Source: JANXQG01 sp964615095 (lineage in GTDB: Bacteria > Planctomycetota > Planctomycetia > Pirellulales > Thermoguttaceae). Taken from it: a stretch of 64,000 nucleotides of DNA. This document shows, in pieces, positions 17,384 to 24,957 of this stretch. Positions within the stretch are counted from its first letter, which is position 1. Every line of letters starts with the position of its first letter. The position numbers and the translations under genes are program-made. The notes under the pieces were generated by a model, which ran no database searches, was not told the origin of the DNA, and saw nothing but the letters and a program-made list of their open reading frames with translations. The stretch lies in assembly GCA_964615095.1 (NCBI GenBank), contig CAZTPX010000018.1:32442-96441 (forward strand), given 5' to 3'.

Positions 17384-17572
17384 ATGTTGGAAAAGGATCC
17401 CTCCGGTGCGCCGCATGAACGCAACCAGCCCGCGCAACAAGAGCATGCGGCGCCCGGAGGCCCTTCTCCACCAAGCCAGCAACCGCAAGGCGACCAGACA
17501 GTCGGTCCGCACCAATACACCTTGGACTTCCTGATTGCGGTTATCAAGAGTTCGAGGCCCCGCATCGAGTAA
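17384..17572 (+). CDS. small Pro/Gln-rich protein
   Basis: 62 residues. AAGGAG lies 8 nt before the ATG, a better site than most genes here have. Residues 1-45 are hydrophilic and Pro/Gln-rich; residues 46-57 (TLDFLIAVIKSS) are amphipathic or hydrophobic. Only 33 bp separates it from the protease gene, so it may be the last gene of that operon. I do not recognise a family. Confidence 0.45.
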   Translation: MLEKDPSGAPHERNQPAQQEHAAPGGPSPPSQQPQGDQTVGPHQYTLDFLIAVIKSSRPRIE

Positions 17573-18292
17573 CGTATCAAGTAGGTCCTTTCTGCCGGAA
17601 AGGACGAACATGCGCCGCCCCGAAAGAGGACCGAAGATTTTCCAAAGATGGGGCGCGCGTTAAGTTGGCCTGTTTGCGAATGCTGGTCAGGTGGATTTGC
17701 ATTTCTGCCCGGCGGTAAGTAAGATCGCACATATTGGCGCGAGGTCTTATTTCCGCGTTCTCTCGTTCGAGTCATCGCATTGGTCGGTTACGGATTGCGA
17801 CGGCGACGGTCGGCAACAAGCACAACCCGAGGGGAATCACAAGATGATGCTCCCGCAATCCTGTCCTTCGCGTCACATTCGTGTTGTCAAGAACACTTGG
17901 TGCGACGGGCGGCTTGAACGCGGCTTTCGCAGACGCATTGCGGACAATCGGCAGGTTCTCGACAGTGCACAGGTCGATGCCGGATCGCGGTTGGGGAGAC
18001 TGTGAACGCCCCCGCTGTCCTTGCGGCAGTGGAGCGATGTTTGGCCACTACTTGCGCTCGCGCGAGGGGGCGGCGAAAATCGGGGATTGCCGTCGCTGGT
18101 AGTGGCTGAACAGACGTTCCGACGGCACAGGGGGACCGCTGAAAAAAGTGCCACGCGAACACAACGCAAAGCACTGAGTACTCAGTACTATATCTCGTAT
18201 TTGCCTCGACTTCTTCAGCAGTCTCACCGGGCCGGCGGGGCGTATGCAGTTCGAGTCAATATGTGAAGAATCTCCCCCCATTCGTCCGGGCG
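17573..18292. other. intergenic region with dispersed repeats
   Basis: No gene with support. The second half (18066-18290) is a composite of dispersed repeats described separately. A 53-codon frame from 17844 has GAGGGG upstream but no recognisable sequence. Confidence 0.45.
18066..18290 (-). repeat. dispersed 3'-flanking repeat, copy 2
   Basis: Read on the minus strand this contains, in order, ACGCCCCGCCGGCCCGGTGAGACTGCTGAA-like sequence, an AGTACTGAGTACT run and CCACTACCAGCGACGGCAATC. The first two parts recur on the plus strand at about 58640-58745, the last at 7001-7043. In both larger copies the element lies just beyond the 3' end of a gene, in that gene's orientation. Confidence 0.55.
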
Positions 18293-18616
18293 TTATCTCT
18301 TGTAATGTACCGCCAGCCAAACGGTCTGCTGATTCGGATCGGTCCACACAACTCGATGCAGCGTATGGGCCGGAATGTTCAGGAAGGAACCTCGACACAG
18401 TTTGACCGGCTCCGGCTTGCCCTCGAACTGCACGGCGGCACTGCCCTGCAGGACGACGACCCATTCATTCTCATCCTGGTCGTACCAGAAACCGGGTGGT
18501 GAGGCCTGGCCCTGCGAAACGATCCTTTCGATCCGCAAACCGTGGGCCTGATGGATCGTCGTGAACAGTTCTTCGGCAAGCTCGGCGGGAATTCCCTCGA
18601 ATAGATTGCCGCTCAT
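18293..18616 (-). CDS. cupin domain protein
   Basis: 107 residues from the ATG at 18616, which overlaps the stop of the DUF423 gene (ATGA). The middle (PGFWYDQDENEWVVVLQGSA) matches cupin motif 1 with the metal-binding residues largely replaced (no HxH pair). SFLNIPAHTLHRVVWT matches motif 2 with its His. Proteins of this short type are usually annotated as phosphoribosylaminoimidazole carboxylase-like cupins, without known reaction. It is the last gene of a likely three-gene operon with DUF423 and YbaK. Confidence 0.85.
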   Translation of the reverse strand: MSGNLFEGIPAELAEELFTTIHQAHGLRIERIVSQGQASPPGFWYDQDENEWVVVLQGSAAVQFEGKPEPVKLCRGSFLNIPAHTLHRVVWTDPNQQTVWLAVHYKR

Positions 18617-18993
18617 AGCTTCTGCCCCAAACCCAACGCCCCAATGGCGGTCAGCAGCCAGCCGATGATAAACGCCACACCGCCGACCGGCACGGGATAG
18701 ACAAAGAACCGTCGCCCGGTTGCCAGCCAGGCATAGAGGAAACCGGAAAACAGAAGGATGCCCAGGAGCATCGTCCACCCGGCGGCGTCGAACCACCGGC
18801 TGCGCTGGTAAAGCCCCAGCAGCCCCACCAGGATAAGGCCCAGGGCATGGTACATCTGATACTGGACCGCCGTATGGAATGTGACAAGCTGTTCGGCCGA
18901 TAGCAGCGATTTGAGGGCGTGGGCACCGATGGCCCCCAACCCCACGGCCAGTGCGGCGATAAGGGCGCCGAGAAATAGGAATAGTGTGGGCAT
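18613..18993 (-). CDS. DUF423 family membrane protein
   Basis: 126 residues from the ATG at 18993. Four hydrophobic segments are visible. The opening LFLFLGALIAALAVGLGAIG followed by AHALK is the DUF423 signature. The conserved FHTAVQYQMYHALGL segment is intact. The protein lies in the membrane; its function is unknown. It is flanked closely by the cupin (4-bp overlap) and the YbaK gene (10 bp). Confidence 0.92.
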   Translation of the reverse strand: MPTLFLFLGALIAALAVGLGAIGAHALKSLLSAEQLVTFHTAVQYQMYHALGLILVGLLGLYQRSRWFDAAGWTMLLGILLFSGFLYAWLATGRRFFVYPVPVGGVAFIIGWLLTAIGALGLGQKL

Positions 18994-19003
18994 GGTTCGT
19001 TGA

Positions 19004-19486
19004 TTATCCTCCTCCGCTGCGGGTGACGGGGCCGATCGTCGCCCCGGTCGCACGCACGTAGTCGTCCGGCGCTAAGAGCATCTGTTGTCCGCGCACTCCC
19101 GCCGACACGGCCACGACGTCAGACAATTGTATCAGTTCGTCAACGTAAACGGGATAGTCCCGCTTGCCCGCCAGGGCGGTCACTCCACCGCGAATGTAGC
19201 CTGTCAGCGGTTGCACTTCCTTCAAGGCGACCAGTTCCACGGTGCGGTTATCGGATTGGCGGGCCAATGCCTTGAAGTCCAGCTCGGAATCGGCCGGAAC
19301 GACAGCCAGCAGCACACCGTGGCGATCGCCGCGGGCCACGAGCGTCTTGAACACCTGTTCGGGGGGCAAGCCGATAGCGGCGGCGACCTTCTCCGCGCTC
19401 AGATCGTCGGGGTCAAATTCATACTCGCGAATCTCGTAGCGGATGCCGAGCACGTCGAGAACTCGCATGGCGTTGGTTTTCATCAT
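19004..19486 (-). CDS. ybaK: Cys-tRNA(Pro)/aminoacyl-tRNA deacylase, YbaK family
   Basis: 160 residues. Two adjacent in-frame ATGs (19486, 19483) open the gene; both lie on the stop of an upstream relic frame. The sequence has the YbaK/EbsC signatures: KTNAMRVLDVLGIRYEIREY near the N-terminus, EQVFKTLVA with the catalytic-site Lys, and GYIRGGVTALAGKRDYPVYVD. The family hydrolyses Cys mischarged on tRNA(Pro). Length is normal. It is the first recognisable gene of the operon with DUF423 and the cupin. Confidence 0.92.
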   Translation of the reverse strand: MMKTNAMRVLDVLGIRYEIREYEFDPDDLSAEKVAAAIGLPPEQVFKTLVARGDRHGVLLAVVPADSELDFKALARQSDNRTVELVALKEVQPLTGYIRGGVTALAGKRDYPVYVDELIQLSDVVAVSAGVRGQQMLLAPDDYVRATGATIGPVTRSGGG

Positions 19487-19669
19487 TTTCTGGGCGGGGC
19501 GACCGTCACGGGCAGGTCCTCGCGTTTCACCAGCCAGGCGTGCTCGAGGAGTTGCTTGGCGTTCTGGTTGCGCCCCAGGCTCCATTTGTTGTGCCGGGCA
19601 AGGAAGAACGTCGTCTGGGGAAAGTGTTTGATGGAGTTCTCCTGCTTGAGCAGAGTGATTGAAGGGCGT
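19483..19669 (-). pseudogene. relic of an unidentified gene end, coupled to ybaK
   Basis: A minus-strand frame without a start codon runs from just after a TAA at about 19670 to a TGA at 19483-19485 that overlaps the ybaK start. It reads SIKHFPQTTFFLARHNKWSL and then NQNAKQLLEHAWLVKREDLP, which has the composition of a real conserved protein. I do not recognise the family. It is probably the C-terminal end of a gene that once preceded ybaK in the operon. Confidence 0.4.
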
Positions 19670-19784
19670 TAAGTGCCGATTATCGCACATGGCAGGGCGG
19701 TTTGCCACCGTGCCGGGGCGGGCTGTGAACCAGCTCACGGTCGTTCGCGGCCAGTAACCCCCGGGCTAAAGCACATTCACCACG

Positions 19785-20060
19785 ATGCCCGACGTGGGCC
19801 ACGCCGCCATGCCCTGGCTGCCGGTGCGGACGTTGATGCCTACGCAATTCCATTCGCTGGCCAAGATTGGGAACTACCACGGCCCGCTCCTGCAAAGCCA
19901 CGGTACCGCCGATCGACTCATCCCCTTTGCGATCGGACAGCAGCTTTTTGAGGCAGCCAACCAGCCGAAACAATTCGTCACCATCGCCGGCGGCGATCAC
20001 AACGACCCGCAGACCGAAGAGTACTATGCGGCCCTCTTCGCGTTCCTAAGCGGGTTGTGA
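19785..20060 (+). pseudogene. alpha/beta-hydrolase C-terminal fragment
   Basis: About 90 codons. The sequence HGPLLQSHGTADRLIPF, QPKQFVTIAGGDHNDPQTEE and YYAALFAFLSGL matches the C-terminal third of COG1073-type alpha/beta-hydrolases, with the catalytic Asp (GTADRLIP) and His (GGDHND). The N-terminal part with the nucleophile GxSxG is missing, and no proper start or ribosome-binding site precedes it. It overlaps the 3' ends of the zinc-ribbon and SIR2 frames on the other strand, so a rearrangement joined them. Confidence 0.75.
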
Positions 20061-20175
20061 TCCGCTTCGTGCCGCGATACTCGATCTCCAACCCGCAGTA
20101 GCAGCGGACGCGATGGCCAAACTCGAACAGCGCGGCGTCGAACTCTGATCCGCATTTCGGGCAAGCAAAAGCCAT
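19978..20175 (-). CDS. small zinc-ribbon protein, probably 3'-truncated
   Basis: 65 residues from an ATG at 20175 preceded by GGGAGG at 10 nt. The start MAFACPKCGSEFDAALFEFG followed by HRVRCYCGLEIEY has CPxCG and CYC pairs, matching small CPxCG-type zinc-ribbon proteins common in planctomycetes. From about residue 42 the sequence is Arg/Thr-rich and antisense to the alpha/beta-hydrolase fragment, so the natural C-terminus was probably lost. It lies inside the 3' end of the SIR2 frame in a different phase. Confidence 0.5.
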   Translation of the reverse strand: MAFACPKCGSEFDAALFEFGHRVRCYCGLEIEYRGTKRITTRLGTRRGPHSTLRSAGRCDRRRRW

Positions 20176-21031
20176 GGGACCCAAACCTCCCGACACTACA
20201 CCGCGCTCTAACAGATACACCAACGATCGTATCCATGGCCTGGATCGCCTGCAGCGCGCCCAGCGGCAAGACGATGCCGCCCGGCGGCGCGTCGGTGTCG
20301 CGCGGATTCACGCGGATCAGCGTGCCTTCCCGGATCTCGCATTCGCGGCGCACCGTCGGCACCCCGATGCCGGCCCCCAATTCGATGATGGCCAGCCGCT
20401 TCCCGCCAAGCTGCCCGAGCCAGCGGTGATAACGTGTCTGTTGTTCTTCGGAACGGCTTTCAATCCAGTCGCTGTCGTGGAACATGAGCACGTTGGGCCG
20501 GGCCAACTGGCCACAATCGGCGCACAGCGGCAGCGGCGGACGGGCACGGATCGTGGCCTCATCGACCGACACCGCTGTGTTTTCCGCCGACCAGATCGCG
20601 CCCGTACACCCTCGCACGCACTGCAGGAAGTTGATCGAGCCGTGGCATTCCAGAATGCGATCGGGCGAGAAGCCGGCACGCTGGAAATGGCCGTCCACGT
20701 TGCTGGTGAAGACGAAATAGCCCAGCTCGCGGCATTCTCCCCAGCGGCGCAAGATTTCAAAGCCGGCATGCGGGGCCGTGACACGGTACAGGTTCAGGCG
20801 GTGGCCGAAAAAGCCCCATGCCTGCTCCGGGTCGCGCTGGAACCAGACGGGGTTCGAGACCTCGGCGAACTGCCGGCCGCGGAAGGCGGGATAGGCCCGC
20901 CAGAAGCCTTCCGGGCCGCGGAAATCGGGCAGGCCGGAATCCACGCCCATGCCGGCCCCGGCGCCGATCAGCAGGGCGTCGGCCTCGACGATGACTTCGG
21001 CCGCTAGCCGACAGGCTTGTTCCAATTCCAT
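20024..21031 (-). CDS. SIR2 family NAD-dependent protein deacylase
   Basis: 335 residues; AGGAG is 9 nt before the ATG. The Rossmann motif GAGAGMGVDSGLPDFRG is at residues 23-39, SNVDGHF at 110-116, the catalytic base His130 in ECHGS, and the zinc ligands Cys138, Cys142, Cys170 and Cys173. LGAGIGVPTVR near 218-228 is the usual second NAD-binding segment. It should remove acyl groups from lysine using NAD+. The family-like part ends near residue 268; the last 65 residues are Arg-rich and out of phase over the zinc-ribbon gene, so a frameshift or deletion has probably removed the original stop. Confidence 0.88.
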   Translation of the reverse strand: MELEQACRLAAEVIVEADALLIGAGAGMGVDSGLPDFRGPEGFWRAYPAFRGRQFAEVSNPVWFQRDPEQAWGFFGHRLNLYRVTAPHAGFEILRRWGECRELGYFVFTSNVDGHFQRAGFSPDRILECHGSINFLQCVRGCTGAIWSAENTAVSVDEATIRARPPLPLCADCGQLARPNVLMFHDSDWIESRSEEQQTRYHRWLGQLGGKRLAIIELGAGIGVPTVRRECEIREGTLIRVNPRDTDAPPGGIVLPLGALQAIQAMDTIVGVSVRARCSVGRFGSHGFCLPEMRIRVRRRAVRVWPSRPLLLRVGDRVSRHEADHNPLRNAKRAA

Positions 21032-21303
21032 GATTTGCTGCTCCTCTGGGGGCGCTGCTGGGAGTGACTTGCCAAAAACTACTCCTTCACCAACTGGGGC
21101 GAGCCCGGTGGGGTCTGGATCAACCTACATCCAGAATTGCGCCGGAACAAGTGCCGTTTTTGTTAACCTGGGCAATATCCAAACCCCGTTTCAAGTTTTC
21201 TGCGCGGCCTTGATCCGGATCAATGCGCCGCCACCAGTCCTTGGGTAGAATTTCAATATAGGACGAACTGTCCAGCATGCAACACAGGGGGCAACAACTC
21301 ATT

Positions 21304-21609
21304 ATGGCAGTGCGCAAGATCATCGAAATCGACGAGGAGAAGTGCGACGGCTGCGGGCAGTGCGTGTCGGCCTGCGCCGAGGGAGCGATCGAGATCCGCG
21401 ACGGCAAGGCCCGGCTTGTGGCCGAAACCTACTGTGACGGTCTGGGGGCCTGCCTGGGCGAGTGCCCGCAGGATGCGATCAATATCATTGAACGCGAGGC
21501 TGATGCCTTCAGCGAGGAGTTGGTACGGCAGCGCGTTGCACTGTTGGGAATACTTGCACCCATGCAGGCTTGTTCCGGCCTACAAGCCCGATTATTTCTC
21601 CGGGCCTAA
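21304..21609 (+). CDS. 4Fe-4S ferredoxin-type protein
   Basis: 101 residues from the ATG at 21304. Residues 14-24 carry CxxCxxCxxxC (CDGCGQCVSAC), a full cluster motif. A second set, Cys44, Cys50 and Cys54, has an unusual spacing (CDGLGACLGEC), which is typical of the small ferredoxin-like proteins annotated as ATP-binding or CoB-like electron carriers. The opening VRKIIEIDEEKCDGCGQC is highly conserved in that group. The C-terminus (LAPMQACSGLQARLFLRA) looks unrelated to the family and overlaps the convergent GDSL gene, so the natural end may be lost. It probably transfers electrons in the cytoplasm. Confidence 0.85.
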   Translation: MAVRKIIEIDEEKCDGCGQCVSACAEGAIEIRDGKARLVAETYCDGLGACLGECPQDAINIIEREADAFSEELVRQRVALLGILAPMQACSGLQARLFLRA

Positions 21610-22275
21610 ATGGTCCCGCACGCGATCCGCCAGGATCTTGTAGCCTTCGGTGTTGAAGTGCAGTTGGTCTTGGGCGAACAGTTCTTTCCGCGGCTTGCCG
21701 TCACCGCTCATCGTGGCGTCGAAGGTGTCGATGTAGTCCAGATTCTGGCCCTGGGCGATGCAGTCCTTGATGAGTTGGTTGGCCTTCTTCTCACGACTGG
21801 CGTTGGCCCAGCGGGACGGCGTGGCGTTGATCGTCATGTAGGCGATCCGCACCTTCGGCAGTTTCGCCCGCACCTTCTCGACGAAGGCCCGAAAATCGTC
21901 GCGGACGTGCTCGGGCGTCTTGCCGGCCGCGATGTCGTTGCCGCCGGCCCGCAGCACGATCAACCGCGGCTTGTACGGGACCACGATCCGGTCGGCGAAA
22001 TAGGTGCAGTCGGCAATCTCGCAGCCGCCGAACCCGCGATTGAGGACCTTGTGCTCCGGGAAGTCCTGGGCAAGCGATTTCCACATGCGGATCGTGGAGG
22101 AGCCGACGAACAGGACCGTTTCTGGGGGCGGCAGATTGGCGCGATCAGCCTTCTCGAAGGCCCGGATCTCCGCTTCCCATCGCTGGTTACCGGGCTCCGC
22201 AGCGCAAGAACATTGTGACACCGCACAAGCCACGAACCACACAAACGCCGCGCAGACAAGGTTCTTTGTTTTCAT
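21592..22275 (-). CDS. SGNH/GDSL hydrolase, secreted
   Basis: 227 residues from the ATG at 22275, with GAGG nine bases upstream. A signal peptide (CAAFVWFVACAVSQCSCA) leads to a SGNH-fold esterase. Block I is TVLFVGSSTIRMW with the nucleophile Ser (residue 59 or 60). Block II is NRGFGGCEIADC, block III RAGGNDIA, and block V DQLHFNTEGY with the catalytic Asp and His. Family members remove acyl groups, often from polysaccharides, which suits the carbohydrate genes elsewhere in the window. Its stop overlaps the convergent ferredoxin gene by 18 bases. Confidence 0.9.
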   Translation of the reverse strand: MKTKNLVCAAFVWFVACAVSQCSCAAEPGNQRWEAEIRAFEKADRANLPPPETVLFVGSSTIRMWKSLAQDFPEHKVLNRGFGGCEIADCTYFADRIVVPYKPRLIVLRAGGNDIAAGKTPEHVRDDFRAFVEKVRAKLPKVRIAYMTINATPSRWANASREKKANQLIKDCIAQGQNLDYIDTFDATMSGDGKPRKELFAQDQLHFNTEGYKILADRVRDHLGPEK

Positions 22276-22596
22276 TACTTGGTCCCTCTTTCGCAACTTG
22301 GATCAAAAATTTGTGGACAACCGTTGCAATTCCAGCTTACCGAAACATACTCGAATTATCAACCGGTTGTCGCTTGTTGTCGCTTGTTCTCTTCTTCTGA
22401 CGCGATCTCAAATGGCCTCCACCAAGGAACCTGTGGTAGTCCCTTCCCCGCCGCTAGGCGTTCACGGCCCAGCCCGCACTGCGGCGTTTGCCGAGAGGAT
22501 CGACGCCTTGACCGGCCTGCTCAAGAAGCAGATGGTGCGGCTGGCGATCGTTATTGCCATCCTCGGCGGAGTTCGCATTGCCGCGAGCCTCCCGTC
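22276..22596. other. intergenic region; possible small membrane protein
   Basis: A plus-strand frame from an ATG at 22412 to 22657 encodes about 81 residues with one good transmembrane-like segment (MVRLAIVIAILGGVRIAASL). It has no clear ribosome-binding site and its end overlaps the aldehyde dehydrogenase gene on the other strand. I treat it as unproven. Confidence 0.25.
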
Positions 22597-23973
22597 CTAC
22601 GTCGCTGCTTCCTTGACCCACACGGTCTTGATGTTGACGAACTCGCGGATGCCATAAACGCTCAACTCACGGCCGTAGCCCGATTGCTTGACGCCGCCGA
22701 AAGGCACGCGTGGATCGGAGACGACCATGCCGTTGACGAAAACCATGCCGGCCTCGATCTCGTCGATGAAACGGGCCTGTTCGATTGTGTCGTTGGTCCA
22801 GACGCTGCAGCCTAGCCCAAACGACACGTCGTTGGCCAGCCCGATCGCCTCGTCCACGTCGCGCACGCGGAAGAGCGCGGCCACGGGACCAAACAACTCC
22901 TCGGCATACGCCGGGCATCCGCGGGGGATGTCGGTCAGCACCGTGGGGGCGTAGTAGTAGCCAGGGCGATCGAGCGGTTTGCCTCCCGTCAGAACTCGGG
23001 CCCCCGCCGCCACAGACTTCTCGACCTGCCCGTGCAGGTCGCGCACGATTTGCGCCGTGACGAGCGGACCGAGGTCGGTGGCCTCGTGCATGGGATCTCC
23101 GACGCGAAGCGACTCCATCCCGCGCACGAAGCGGCGTTCAAACTCATCGGCGATTTGCTCCGCGATCAGGAAACGCTTGGCGGCGATGCAGGACTGGCCG
23201 TTATTGATCGTCCGCGCCTGCACGGCCAGCGGCACAACACGGTCAAGATCGGCGCTGGGCCGGACGATGAAGGGGTCGCTGCCACCCAGTTCGAGGAGGC
23301 TCTTCTTGATCTGCCGGCCCGCTGTGGCGGCCACGCTCTTGCCGGCCGCTTCGCTTCCCGTCAGCGTGACCGCCTTGACCCGCGAGTCGCTGAGAATCCC
23401 CTCCACCGCAGCGGATTCGACCAGCAGCGTCTGGAACGCCCCCTCCGGGAAACCGGCCCGACGAAAGACATCTTCGATCGCCAGGGCGCACTGGGGGACA
23501 TTGGAGGCATGCTTCAGCAGCCCGACGTTGCCGGCCATCAGAGCGGGAGCGGCAAAGCGAAAGACCTGCCAGAAGGGAAAATTCCAGGGCATCACGGCCA
23601 GCACAGGCCCCAACGGTTGGTACAGGACCAACGTGCTGCTCGCCTCGGTCCGCACCTCCTCCGGCTGCAACAGGCGCTCGCCGTTATCGGCATAATAGCG
23701 ACAGCCGCGCGCACACTTGAGCACTTCCTCGACCGCCGAGCGAAAGGTCTTGCCCATCTCAGTCGTCATCAGGCGGGCATAATGGTCCTTGCCGCTCTCG
23801 AGGATCCCCGCTGCCCGCTGCATAAACTGGGAGCGCTGGGCAAACGGAACGCGGCGATACGTGGGAAACGTCCGGGCGGCAAGTAGCAGCTTCTCGTCAA
23901 GTTGGGAGGCGGTGAGCGACTCAAAAGTCCGCAATGTCTCCCCCGTCGCAGGATTGACAGTGGCGATAGTCAT
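22597..23973 (-). CDS. NAD(P)-dependent aldehyde dehydrogenase (succinate-semialdehyde type)
   Basis: 458 residues from the ATG at 23973; an in-frame GTG 24 bases upstream is possible. TIATVNPATGETLRTF is the usual start of the short GabD/YneI group. WNFPFWQ at 130-136, LKHASN with the cofactor Lys154, the general base Glu228 (LELGGSDP) and the nucleophile Cys262 (NNGQSCIAAKR) are all present. The C-terminal PFGGVKQSGYGREL segment is intact. It should oxidise succinate semialdehyde or a similar aldehyde in the cytoplasm. It is transcribed alone. Confidence 0.93.
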   Translation of the reverse strand: MTIATVNPATGETLRTFESLTASQLDEKLLLAARTFPTYRRVPFAQRSQFMQRAAGILESGKDHYARLMTTEMGKTFRSAVEEVLKCARGCRYYADNGERLLQPEEVRTEASSTLVLYQPLGPVLAVMPWNFPFWQVFRFAAPALMAGNVGLLKHASNVPQCALAIEDVFRRAGFPEGAFQTLLVESAAVEGILSDSRVKAVTLTGSEAAGKSVAATAGRQIKKSLLELGGSDPFIVRPSADLDRVVPLAVQARTINNGQSCIAAKRFLIAEQIADEFERRFVRGMESLRVGDPMHEATDLGPLVTAQIVRDLHGQVEKSVAAGARVLTGGKPLDRPGYYYAPTVLTDIPRGCPAYAEELFGPVAALFRVRDVDEAIGLANDVSFGLGCSVWTNDTIEQARFIDEIEAGMVFVNGMVVSDPRVPFGGVKQSGYGRELSVYGIREFVNIKTVWVKEAAT

Positions 23974-24015
23974 GGAATTTCTCACGAACTGCTGCACGTC
24001 GTCATTTTCACCGCG

Positions 24016-24885
24016 TTATCGCGTTTCTTCGGCTTTGGGTTTGTGCTCGTTCTCGTCCGGGCCGAAGGTAATGCTGCACTTGGGGAACGCCTTTTGGAGC
24101 CTCTTCACACCGGCCTCGGTGACTGCGGTCCCCTTCAAGCCCAGGGAGTGCAGCTTGGAGAGACCCTTGAGATAATCCAAGCCGGCATCCGTCACTTTGG
24201 TATGATCAAGCCACAGGTAGTTCAAGCTCTTAAGTCCCGCCACGTGCGCCAGACCGGCGTCGGTGATGTTCGTGTCCTGCAGGAGCAGGCAGCCGATCTT
24301 GTCGAGGCCGGCCAAGTTGACCAACCCCGCGTCCGTGATCTGGGTGCCGCTGAGAAACAGCCGCCGCAGATTGGCATGGGATTTCAAATTCGCCATGCCG
24401 GCATCATTGAACTTGCTCTCGCCGGCGTAGAGATACTCCAGCTTTTTGGCATCCGCCAGGTTCGACAGGCCGCTGCCCGTCACGGCCGTGCCGAACAGCG
24501 TAAGAGCGTGCAGGTCGGTCATCCGCTTCAGGTTAGCCAGACCCGTGTCGGTGATCTTCGTGCCGGACAGGCTAAGGAAGTGCAATTGCGTGAGGTTTTG
24601 CAGATGTGCCAATCCGGCATCGGTGACCGGCGAACTGGAGAGATCGAGCGTTGTCAGATCCCGCAAGTCCGCAAGATGTACCAGGTGCGAATCGGCGAGT
24701 TTCTTCTTGTTTGCGAAACTCACCGACACGACACGTCCCTGGGCATCGCGGCTCAGCGTTCCGCCCGCATCGCTCAGCGCCGCCGCAATGGCGTCGACAT
24801 TCGGCTGCGGATTATCGTCCTTTGCATAGGCGGCGGCCAAAACCACGGCCGCCAAGATGACTGCAATGTACGGCGAGCATTTCAT
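24016..24885 (-). CDS. secreted leucine-rich repeat protein
   Basis: 289 residues from the ATG at 24885 (AGGA 7 nt upstream). A signal peptide (IAVILAAVVLAAAYA) is followed by about eight LRRs of 24 residues with the consensus ITDAGLAxLxxLxxLxxLxLxxTx, the GALA/cysteine-containing-like type common in planctomycetes. The repeats run from about residue 70 to 260. It probably binds a partner in the periplasm or at the surface. It lies 72 bp from the large secreted protein upstream; operon membership is possible. Confidence 0.88.
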   Translation of the reverse strand: MKCSPYIAVILAAVVLAAAYAKDDNPQPNVDAIAAALSDAGGTLSRDAQGRVVSVSFANKKKLADSHLVHLADLRDLTTLDLSSSPVTDAGLAHLQNLTQLHFLSLSGTKITDTGLANLKRMTDLHALTLFGTAVTGSGLSNLADAKKLEYLYAGESKFNDAGMANLKSHANLRRLFLSGTQITDAGLVNLAGLDKIGCLLLQDTNITDAGLAHVAGLKSLNYLWLDHTKVTDAGLDYLKGLSKLHSLGLKGTAVTEAGVKRLQKAFPKCSITFGPDENEHKPKAEETR

Positions 24886-24957
24886 AGTCAATTCCTTTAC
24901 GGTTACGTCACTTCTCTACGGAACGGATAACTTGTACAATCCCACGTCATTTGCCAA

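Noticed and set aside
24016..24885. Calling the LRR protein an internalin-like virulence factor
   Set aside because: The 24-residue repeats are the generic planctomycete LRR type and nothing indicates host interaction.
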